DNA of 64,000 nucleotides from Hanleya hanleyi (Eukaryota; Mollusca; Polyplacophora; Lepidopleurida; Hanleyidae), in the NCBI GenBank assembly GCA_036873755.1, contig JAVTVY010017459.1:1-64000 (forward strand), written 5' to 3'. The position numbers were made by a program, and so were the translations under genes. Of the stretch, positions 37,001-49,000 are shown one piece after another (within the stretch, counting starts at the first letter, position 1; each line of letters opens with the position of its first letter). The notes beneath the pieces were generated by a model, which was not told the origin of the DNA, made no database searches, and was given only the letters and a program-made list of their open reading frames with translations.

Positions 37001-40000
37001 TAAAGATGCTAAATATTGAATATATTGTCTTTTTCCAGACGCCAGATAGATATTAACTGCGAATCTTTTCTAATTAGATGATATTATCAAAGTGCTAAAT
37101 ATTCAATATATTGTCTGTTCTCAAACGTCACCTACATATTTAAATGCGAATATATTCTAATTAGATGATATTATAAAGGTGCTAAATATTGAATATATTG
37201 TCCTTTTTCCGACACGGTGTTACAGATATTTTAATGCGAATCTCTTCTAATTAGATTAGAATATAAAAGTGCTAAATATTGAATATATTGTCATTTCCCC
37301 GAAAAGGCTCTTGTGGAAATTTAACTGCGAATCGCTTCTATTTAGTATAGATTATAAAAGTGCTAAATATTGAATATATTATCTTTACCCAGACGCCAGC
37401 TACATATGTAAGTGCGAATCTTTTCTAATTATATGATATTATAAAGGTGCTAAATATTGAAAATATATTGTCTTTCTCGGACGCCAGCTAGATATTTAAC
37501 TGCGAATCTCTTCTAATTAGATGATATTATCAAAGTGCTAACTGTTCAATATGTTTTCTGTTCTCAGACATCAGCTACATATTTATGTGCGAATCTATTC
37601 TATTTAGATAATATTATAAAGGTGCTAATTATTGAATATATTGTCCTTTCTCCGACACGGTGTTACAGATATTTTAATGCGAATATATTCTAATTAGACT
37701 AGATTATAAAAGGGCTAAATATTGAATATAGATGCTACTAAAGTAACCCACTTTTCTGCCTACTGCGAAGTTTAGCAAAAATATCTGCACAATATTGCCA
37801 AGTATGCTATTTAGCACCATGCAAAAGCATAGGAAATTTGAAAAGTTTCTAAAAAAAAGCCAATCCTGCACCTAACTCTATTACTCTGGCTTTGTAGATG
37901 TATTTTTTTTAACCTGAAAACTGAAATCTCTAAAAATATAACAACTAAACCACTGGCAATAGATTAAGACATATATAAGTTAAACACAATAGATATGCAA
38001 ATAATAAATATATAGAAAGCACAAAACCCGAACACTATAAATAATAAGCTTCAGAACTATTTGTTGTAGCGTAGGGACTTTGTCTTGTGCTTGACTCCGG
38101 CCAAGCTTTGCAGCCAGCCTACCGGGACAGCATCGATACATAGACATACTTATGTTTTAAACTAATCTGTAGTTTTGAACAGTTTTTCTAAAAACCTAAC
38201 TGTGCGAAATTTATCACAGAAAGACCTAATTCCGTGAACTACGAACACAACTAACAACTAACCTATTTTCTTGAAAAATCTCAGTAACTTCCTAATGTTT
38301 CAGCATTATTAGCATACACCCCTTTATGTTAAAGAGAAAATAAACTCACCACAGGCAAGAAATAGTGAAACACGGCGACAGATCAGAAAATCTTGTAGAC
38401 CAGAGATGGCACCACCAGCTGAATGGTAAATTACCTAGCAGAAAGCACATGTCAGTCTCAAAACCCTGAATACTGGTTATTTAACCAAACTACGTGAGCC
38501 TTATCACTCGCATTACGCGACAGCAAATAACCCCAGGTCCTATTAAAGATTTTGCTAAAGTAACTGTTGAACAAGACGTATGAGGACAACCAGTATACGT
38601 GTCACCTATTCAACGGTGTATCCATTAGATGAACCCGCCTATTTAATATAATCATGAGCAGCCATAGACATCAAAAATGTCAGGACGAAGTTTATCTTCC
38701 AAATATTTTACTCGCATGCCAAGGCTGTATTGAGTAATCAGTATGTTTACTTGCCTGAGAAAGATACCGGATAATTCATACTGACCTCAAGTGCAAACTA
38801 TCCCAGACACATGTCCTTGTGACTGACCTTTTCTGCCTATCCCTGTTCACAATTATGTAACCTGCCAAATTACCCATGTCACATTAGATTAACACGGCTA
38901 AAAACAAGAGATACCCATATGTGGACGCCACAAGATTGGTCGCGCTGTGACACTTATTGCAACCCGTCGATAAAATGTCGCAAACATTTTGAGGAAAGAG
39001 CTATGTACAGTAGGTACAACTTCATTTGTTTAGCTTACGGATCAGGTGTATGATCCAACCTGTAATCATCTGGGCCATCTATGCGCGGTAAGACTGTCCC
39101 TGGGATCGTGTGTATCCATTTGCAGCCTACTTTCGGCAACTACATGAGGGAATTCCACTCAAGACCATGTGATGTCGTCAGCCAATCAGCTAAACTCTAC
39201 CGACGTAACCCCAGCGTAACCTGCCATTTTCGAGTCATGTGCTGTCCTACTTCTTCAAAATTACAGATCCACAACACCTCTTGGATGATAAGGAAGTTAT
39301 TCATATCTGTATCTTTTGTAAGCTCAGACAATATATGTTTCACAAGTATGAAAAGCCTGTAGTTTTCAGATTTCTCGAGTCTGTTCTCCGCCGGATGAAG
39401 ACCGAACAGTATACGGTAAAGTATCGGATATCGCTTCGCAATAATGGCGACACGCGATTCGCAAACCATCTTATGGATGGCGAAGTGTACGCAAATGGTG
39501 TATGGCTCAGAGTGCACCAATGGCTGGTAAATTATTACCCCTCATGCTACAGATTGCAACATGTGTCACAGTGCCATAATTTCGAATGACTCCAGGTTTA
39601 GTAAAGGCGGAAGGAAAGACAGTCATCATCTTGCCGTCCATCAGCATTGAAGCGCATCAATATGGCAACTTTGTGGCACTTATTGCAACCCTCTTATTCC
39701 TATTATACAGGGGAAGGACTGCTTATAAGTTCCAGCCGAAAATGGGAACGGAATCGGAAACTCTTGACACCAGCTTTCCATTTCAACATTCTTCAACCCT
39801 ATGTGAAGATATACAACGATGCCACAGAAATTCTGATGGTAAGATTACTGTCTAGGCATCCAGGTCATTTCCCGTCCTTGAAACCATAGAGAGATAAATA
39901 CCCTCTGTAAGAGAGATAGATTTGTAAAATTCTAGCTAGAATGCACTGGCCACCGCCTTCCTGCTCATAACGCATGATGTAACGTAGATGCGCAGTAAGA

Positions 40001-43000
40001 TTGGAATGTGCCATGTTTGCGCAGAATCAAATCAAAACAAAAATGGAGTGATGCATAACACGAGATGAGCTGATGCTGAAATTCAAATAATCAGCCTATG
40101 AAACCTTCATAGTTAGTGTCACCCATGATTCAGCGCATGTCGACAGCGCATCTTCTCTTTCATGTGTATATATAGAGACTGTACAAGAGTCTAGTGGTGT
40201 AGGCGGTTTTACAAGTGCCAGTGGCGTCCAGCTACGATTATCTGATGTTACACACTTCTTGTTGATTTGGTTCTGGTCAAGCGTATTGGTATAAAGCTAT
40301 ATCAGCATTTGAAAGTTAAGTAGAGGCTAGTCGTATGATCATACCTGATTTTTCCTTCTTATACATGCATGTAGGACAAGATCCATGACGCAACTGGAAG
40401 CGGAGAGAGTTGTGAAATATTTGGTCCTGTCTCCCTGTGTACTCTTGATGTTATGCTACGATGCGCTTGTTCTTACGATGATGGAATACAGCATTATGGG
40501 TATACCTTGTTAAAACATTCAGCTCCCCATACCCAGGCCTATTATTAGACAATAACTGTCATTTGTTTCGCAAACAGACTTCAACATAAGGCCTTCTTTC
40601 TGATGAAAACTTTGAACTACCAGCCAATTCCTAGTAGTGTAATTTTGAATCTGTTACAATCCGACCATAACCGACCCTGATGGTAAAATGGTGTCAACAT
40701 TGTTTGACATTGCCGCTTTTCAAACTCAGTCCATTTGGTCCAATTTGACTGGACACGTTCGGGTCGCACACATTTTCTCAACACATATATGTACTCAATC
40801 GACGGCAACCAACGCCCCTGACAATTAATAATATTAATGTCGATTTCCGCGATATAATTAGCTATATCCTTCAGCCCTCGACACATCTCAAAGAACAAAT
40901 GATTTAGCATACGCGGTGGAAATATCGGGCGGCTAAATGAATTTTATTCGACTGCATTATTTCAAAATTTCATTGAAAAAAAAAGCTTAGGCTCTTTGTT
41001 CTCTCAATAATGTGCATAATGTGGATTACTCTGAGTATACAACAATTGCGAAATTTTATGCTATCAAAAAATCTCTTTCTTAACTAATCTTTCATTTTCG
41101 GCACTTCTGCCGTAACTCACAGAAGGGGGATCCTCGGATAAACGTACAAGTGGCACTGGTATATGGGCTCGTATGGGAGATGCCACACAGAGAGACAGTG
41201 ATATATCGCCTTTTCTATAATACAATTTATATGTACATTTATTTATTCAATAAATAACCAATATTATTATTATTATTATTATTATTAAACCAATATATAG
41301 GGTGAGGTAGACATTTAAGAAGAAAATAATGGAAATTCTCATTGTGCTTATAGCTAAACAGCTGCAACCGTAAAATTAAGAAAACATAATTAGAACATAA
41401 TCGTTTAATCTCTAGACATATTATTTGCAGTGTGTAGTTGTTTGAACTTATGCTAGGATTAAACCTGGTAAAGATTTATTATCACGCTGAAGTGACTCGC
41501 AATATGACTGTAATTTTTTCTATTTTTTTTTCTCTTTCAGAGTATCGCACCCGTATGTAAAGGCTGTGTCGCGTGTTACCGCCTTATTGGTAAATCGAGC
41601 TTTGTAAGTATCCAGAGGAACAAACGAAACAAGAGATAGTTCAATCAGTAAAAATGGGCAGCCGTTCACACTTAACATCAGTCAGAACTATTCAGTAAGA
41701 ATGGCATTAGTGGTTGTGGGTTATGAATACTCGAGAATTATCGCTCCATAGAAGGTGCCCGGTTTACCCGTCAAAAAATCCCTCTTGACAGCTTCCCCCG
41801 ATTTGTGCTATTCGAATGACGTATTCAAGCAATAAAGGCCGGTCTTTCACAGCACTGGACAGGGTTGCGGCTGAGTTAATTATAATATGACAGTAATGCA
41901 GGTAGCACAATTGACTTTTAATCAAGTGGTGATTTATGCATACATCATCTGCATGACAGGTCATCAATTATACAGAAATCTAATATCGTTTATGTAACAC
42001 GACACTAATGTAATTACCAACGCACAGTACAACGCAAGGCGTGAAGTCATATATGCAACCCAAAAAATGGAAATATTATTTCTATATATATACAAACAAA
42101 TGTCATTTCGAACTCGTCGCAATGTGATGTACAGAAATTGACTTTTACGTAGATGCTTTCTGTACGTGACGCCATTGGGAATATTCTGATAGATACACGA
42201 TCCACTTAGTGCGTTCTGTAGATATCCCTATTCGTGACTCGTCTATCAAATCCGTGCCTTGACGGATATCTTATACGCCATAGCGATCACTAACCGATTG
42301 ATTTGGAGACATTCCGGAGCGCACTCGTGACCTCAATACCTCTCCGAATATGCGCATATTTGAGCAGATTATAGGGGCCAGGAAATGTGTTCACATCAAC
42401 CTCCCCACAGCGCATGCTCCGTTTCTCAGGCTCACTTCACTTATACCCCTGCCCACAATATCGGAAGATGACATTATTTACGACGTTAATTGCTGTGACG
42501 TATAAGGGTAAACCCACGTAACGCGGATCAGTTTGAATCTGGCAGAACAACTTCATTTGCACTAGAGTACTGACACAAGAGTATCAACTGCACTCGAGTA
42601 TATGCTCTGTCCATATAAACAGGGAAAATAATCTCCAGGTCATTCTTCTTAACGCTAGGTCAACAGAGGTATTATGCAGCATTCAAAAGTACTTTACTAT
42701 ATATGACTACAAGCGTCTAGTCCGTCATCCATAATTCAGCCGTCGTCCATTAGAGAATATCCGCGTCCATAATCCAAAGACCTATTCTATATTCCATATA
42801 ACAGTATTAGCACCAAATTCAAAAAGACAATCATAGTATACATAAACATAGGCTTGTTTCCTGCAAGAGAGAAGCGGTCAACAGTTTTCAATGATGCCGC
42901 CATCTAAAGAATGATGTATCTCAGCCACGCTTTGATTGTGACTGTTCATATGAGTACCATGAGGATCTTGAAGTACATGGATTCATACGGCCCCTAGCCC

Positions 43001-46000
43001 CGGGTTAAGCGGGATTAGACACAAGTTACGAAACGTAGCGCCATAGATCTTGCACGCTACTTTCGTATTTTTTTATCAGCATGCGATATGTATCGCCAAA
43101 TTTGAGAAACTTTCAGAATAGCCCTGTTTTATAAGTTTCTGTAACAATGTTTTGTGACGTTGATTAAGATCGTCACATTTAACACAGGATCTAGCAAATG
43201 CTACTAGGCGAGATATGTAAATATTACTATCCAGAAAGGGATAGTTTCCTGGAGGCTTTGGAGTGTTATGATGAATAAATCAAAAGTTATTATTATCAAA
43301 GAGCGACCGTTTTACCTCCATTTTAGAGAGGTAGCACTAACCTGCACAACTTAACCAAAGCCAGGATATATCAGGGTTCGAGACAGGTGGTGGCACTGAA
43401 TCAATAAGCTGGAGTTGGGTAAATCGTTTCCTTATAATTTCAGGAACCCTTGGTTGTATTTCAAAGGATTATATGATCTAACAAGCGAAGGGAGAGAGAG
43501 CCAGAGACTATGTAACTACCTTCATGGGTTTGCCGAGGGCATTATAGAAAAGCGCAGAGAGGCCTTGGTGAGATAATAACGCATGCCACAGTCAGAAAAA
43601 TGGTGTTGGCCAAACACCTTTTTTGGTGTTGAATGGTGTTGACGAATGTGAAAATATGGTGTTGAACCAGTTCAACACAAAATAATAGTTTTGGCCAACA
43701 CACATAAAGGGTGTTGAAAATGCATCAATACCACATTTTGGTGTTAATTTATAAGTGCCAATACTTAAGTGCCAATTAATGGTGTTGGCCAACCAATAAA
43801 GGGTGTTGGGAACATACGGTGTTCAACATCAATTATTTGTGTTGAGTTCATCACCTTTTTGATGTTGATCAACACCATTTTTTCTGGCTATGGTGTCTGG
43901 CTAAAAATTATACGTCATGATAAATCTTAGCAATCAGAAATGTTTATTCTATAATTATAAATTCTTTGTGAGAGTCTGCAGTTTTTCTGTATCATTCCTC
44001 ATTTTAGATGTGTAAAGAAGGTGTTCCAATGTAACAGTAACAACCAATTTTGGTAAACCAACGTCACCAATGATGTCACCCATATGTACTCCTAATACAG
44101 ATATTCCTTCTACATTTGTGCCTATGACTCCGAACGCATTCGCCATAAATCCTATAAATGGGTCTTAATTAGAACTCACAAATAGTAATACAAAAACAGG
44201 AACAGGAAAAAAAACAAAAAAAAACGATGCGCTACACATATCGCTTCCAAGCGTGACGTAATCCACAAATAACACTGACGAAGAGCCAGAATATGCTTCG
44301 GGAGACATAAGTATCGAGGTAGAATTGGCGTAGAAATGTCATCTAATATCTTCATATGTTGTTCCTTTTATTTTACCATGTCTGCTGCCACAAGAGAAAG
44401 ATTAATCAAATCGACATGATGACTGTATGTACGGAAGCATAGATAGGACATGGGTGATTTTTTTTTCTTTTTGTCCACGAAATTATCTCCGACCCGGATA
44501 AAATTATCTCCGACCCGGAGAATCTTATCTCCGACCCAGAGATACATCTCCGACTCCGAGATACATCTCCGACCACGAGATACATCTCCGGCCCAGAGAT
44601 AATTGACCAATGAGAGTCGAGCTGCGGTATAGATCGCTGCAACACCATTGGTCAATTATCTCTGGGTCGGAGATAATTATCTCCGGGTCGGAGATAAGTT
44701 TCTCCGGGTCGGAGATAATTTCGTGAACAGAAGAATAATTGTAACCCATATCCTATCTATGCTTCCTTATTTATGGCTAGTCAAACGTGTCCAGTTTTTA
44801 TTTCATAGTTAGTTAAATCGTCGCTAAATGGCTGAAGCAGTGCTGAACGCGACATTGAAGCCTAAGTCACTCACTCACTCCTCGCTTATCTATCTTCCAT
44901 CAGAGAAACGACAAGGATCTGTTGTCAAAGCGACACCTGGATTTTCTCGACATCCTCTTGACTGCTCATGATGAAAACAATGTCGGTTTATCCAAAGAAG
45001 ATATCAGAGCGGAAGTGGATACGTTTCTCTTTGAAGGTCTGTTATAAATATTTAAAAAATCGGAATACGGGTTATTTTATCCGAAGGATAAATCTCGTAC
45101 GTCATGTGCATGGAAATAATGCCACGCTTTTGGAATATTCTCTTGAAATATTCCCACCACGCTTCACATCCGTAGGCGTAACCCTATCTGGCCCGAGTGA
45201 TTTGGGGTGTACCGCAGCCTGGGGAGAGGAGGGATTGCCCACATATAAATTTTCGGCATCCCCGAGGTTTGAAACTATGTTTTTGGGTAAAGCTATACTA
45301 GAAAATGTAAAAAATTCTACTATTTTTCTTATTAAATTCTATCTAGTCATATTGAAAGAAAGCAATTTTCTGATCAGAATTTTCGAATTTTTTTATTTAT
45401 GTGTTTTCTTCGCATTCAACTGCATTATAATTTAGTAAATAATAATTTGATATGTAATAAACTAGGTCTACCCACTTTTCCTTGCAGAAAAGCTAAAATT
45501 TTGAAGAAATCTAACGATTTCACTATTATGGTACCCGACATGGCCGCCATTTTGAATTGACCCATGATCCTCTGCTCTGGAGGTCATGCAAGTCGGCTCA
45601 AAATGACCCAATATGATAATCTAAATATTCACGGAGGTTCAACTTTTTTTTGTCTTTCTGGAGAACCAACAAGGGGGGGAGGGAGTGGCCAGAAAGGCCA
45701 GAAATAAACTTAACAGATTGTGCAATGTTGATGAACTGTCGATTTTCTTTCTATAAGACACTATATCATATCTTCTTTATACCCTACTGATATTTCTCGC
45801 TTTACAGGTCACGATACTACAGCCAGTGCCATCTCGTGGTCACTATATGCACTAGCAAAGTACCCGGATATTCAAGAAAAAATCTATCAAGAAGTGAAGA
45901 CAGTTTTAGGGCATAATGACTATTTGGACTGGTACGTTTATTTGCATTTCGACATTTCGAAGTTGTCTTCGCCATATATTCTAATATTGATCATAAATAA

Positions 46001-49000
46001 GCGCATTTCTTGCTGAAATGGGGAAATGAAATCAACCAGCGAAATTAGCATTTTTTTTCCTTCTTCAAGAGTAAGAATATTCATTTTATTATAAATATTG
46101 TTTGCGAATTATCAACCTCACTATAAATGCAGGCTAATTAATTATCTGAGAGCACCGCGCCTTTCGCCAGGGATGCACATCCTGATTAACACATACATCT
46201 GCACACGCGCTCTTCAAACATAACTATGTGGAATGATGCTTTCCAACATCTCGAGACAAGGCGGATTCTTCGACAAGCTCTACTCTCCATCCCTTATCAC
46301 AATTATCGCCATGTTATTGGATACAGAGCGCCACCACACGGGTGAAATCTCAGTGTTGTGGAGGGACCACACGATGGACCAATCATAGGAGCCATAACAA
46401 ATATCTTCGACCACCTTAGACAAGATGGCGGCCTGACATGACCCAGGTGATATCAAATCCAGAAGTTGGATGCGCTAATTTGTGAGGCGGCATTTGATTA
46501 ATCTATGTAAGGCGTGCCTATCCTTTAAAGCCCAACCCACACAGCGAACATTTCATCTCGAAACAAACCGTCAGCGCCACAAGTAGACGTAGCCGCGGGT
46601 TCAACCCTTTGTCACATGGGCGTGGCTTGCCAGTTGATTGATTAATACTTGGAAAACGTTCCGAGAAATCTTCGCAGTCCCCGCACACAGACGACAAACA
46701 TTGTTTCAGCGCAAGTCATGTTCGCAATATCAAATAAGTTTGATCTCACGAACGTTTGTTCCAAACAGATGTTTTCTGTTTTGTTTTTTGGGCCCCGCAC
46801 ACAGCAGACAAAAACAGCTGTGTTTGTTCTAATACAACACAATGTTTGCTGTGTGCGTTGGACTCAATCAGCACTGCGCTCGAATATTTCTTCCGCAACT
46901 CTGGCAAAAGGTGAGGAGAAGGTCCTTCTTACCTTTTCGGACTTACCGACATTGTAGACCATTTAGTATATAGGAGCAAACCAATTCGTCGTTAGATTTG
47001 TTTATGTATATCTATATTTGTAAAATTCCAACCTCATCAGTTAACTTAAGCGTACGACAGTCTCTGTGTTCCATACCTCGACTGGCCGTCCAAGAACAGC
47101 AAAACTACCGCTACTTTTAATACTGTAGCCTACATTGTGGGGTATATAGCACTTAGAGATTATTCAATGGCATATACGTGTAGATTGACTCATATTTGTT
47201 GCCTGTATCTTCAGGGGTGGATTATCAAAACTGCAGTACACCACTTTATTCCTGAAGGAAGTACTGCGCATGTACAGTCCTGTGCCATCGATTTCCAGAA
47301 TGTTGTCCAAACCCATGACGATAGATGGCACTGAACTTCCGGCGGGAACGGTCGTCAGCATTATGCTCTACGCTCTGCATCACAATGCGAATGTATGGGA
47401 CAACCCCGAGGTGAGGTTCCAGAAAAGTTCCAATTCCTGTCTAAAATTGTGAAGGTTTGGGCTAAACCACAGCTTGAAAATTTTGTCCACTGTGTTCACA
47501 AAAATAACATTTGTGAAATACCAAAAAACAAAAAAAAAACAAGAAAAACAATAAAGAACTTTCGAATAACAAACCGTACCATGCATACCGAGAAAAGAAT
47601 GTTCACTAGGTCGTCTAAGCAGCCGTGGTCAATTACAACTCAGTTTCGAGTGGCTGATCAGAAATACATTAGTCCTTGATTTTGGTTGTTTTTATTAACA
47701 CGATGTAGATCTTTGAAATAGTGTTCATAGGAGGGTCTATATATCTATGTAATAATGCCATTTAGAAAGTAGATAACATTTATATCCAATTGTTTTTAGA
47801 ATGACACTTTCTCAGTAAAGCACAAATACTAGTGCTGGATGGGTCAGTCTCGTGCGAGACTCGAACCCGCGTCCTCAGAGTTTGGCACCAAATCGCCAGC
47901 AGTAAATGCAAGCGGCCTAGACCACTCGGCCACCTCAGCTTCCACAAAGAGGAAGTTCGGAGATCGGAGTCTAGATTACGTACATTTACTACCCCTCTGA
48001 TAGACATATAATGGCACAGCTCCTAAAGGCGAATTGGTGCCAAACTCTGAGGACGCGGGTTCGAGTCTCGCACGAGACTGACCCATCCAGCACTAGTATT
48101 TGTGCTTTACTGAGAAAGTGTCATCCTAAAAACAATTCGATATAAAAGGGTCTATATATCGACTTTTCGTCGACTGGATTGCCTGTTATGAAAATTAACA
48201 CGCTCAAAATATTCCAGTAACTTGTAGTTTTTACTCACCCAAAACAAATATCATCATCGGTAGTCAATTCAATCGTATCATCTCGTGGTGTAGTCTTCAA
48301 CAGCATTTCATTGCATTTAGTCCGAGCTTCTATGACCATTCACGCCAGACGACCGATAAATTCTGAAAGATTGTCTGGCTAGGGTCAGAGTGCTCTCCAA
48401 CACAAAATAAAAACGCAAAATGAAAGCAACCATGGGTTCGCGCTATCTCATACAGTAAAAATTATTTTTGAAATATATTCGACCGTTAATGGATAATTTC
48501 CCTTCATTGTCAGCCCAAATTTAACAAGATCCGATTCGTTCTTCGTCTATTACAGTATCAACAACTTTAGTTTCATTTCATTTGCTTCAACGAAACCTCA
48601 ACTGTTTTCCGTTTAGAATAAAAGTTGTGAAGAATGTGACGGATCTTCTTAAATTTGGCCTGACAATGAAGGGAAATTATTCATTAATAAATATATACGA
48701 GTTATACATATGAGGCTAGTTGTCTTAGCCAGACAATCTCTCAGAAATTGTTCGTCGTCTGGCGTGGAGGGTAATAGGAAGCCCGGAATACATTTCATTC
48801 TGTGATGAGGCAAAACTCACCCTCTCCAGAATGAGTTAATAAATGCAGACAGTGTCTGCTGCGCATACTATATTTGCAGGTGCATACACCTCATCGCCTT
48901 TTGGTAGAAACTGGCAATGGATAATAACTATGCCTCAAATTAACTATTACCTCTCCTATCAATGTTTTAGGAATTCCGCCCAGAGAGGTATGCAGAGGAA

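Noticed and set aside
39081..39589. ORFs on both strands resembling those at 57644-58134
   Set aside because: Similarity on both strands and lack of a known domain indicate a dispersed non-coding repeat, and the + strand copy is inside a CYP4 intron.
47842..47945. tRNA-Leu/Ser gene on the minus strand
   Set aside because: A and B boxes are present but the sequence after the T arm cannot pair with the 5' acceptor strand, and the 3' part is repeated as an inverted arm; it is a tRNA-derived repeat.
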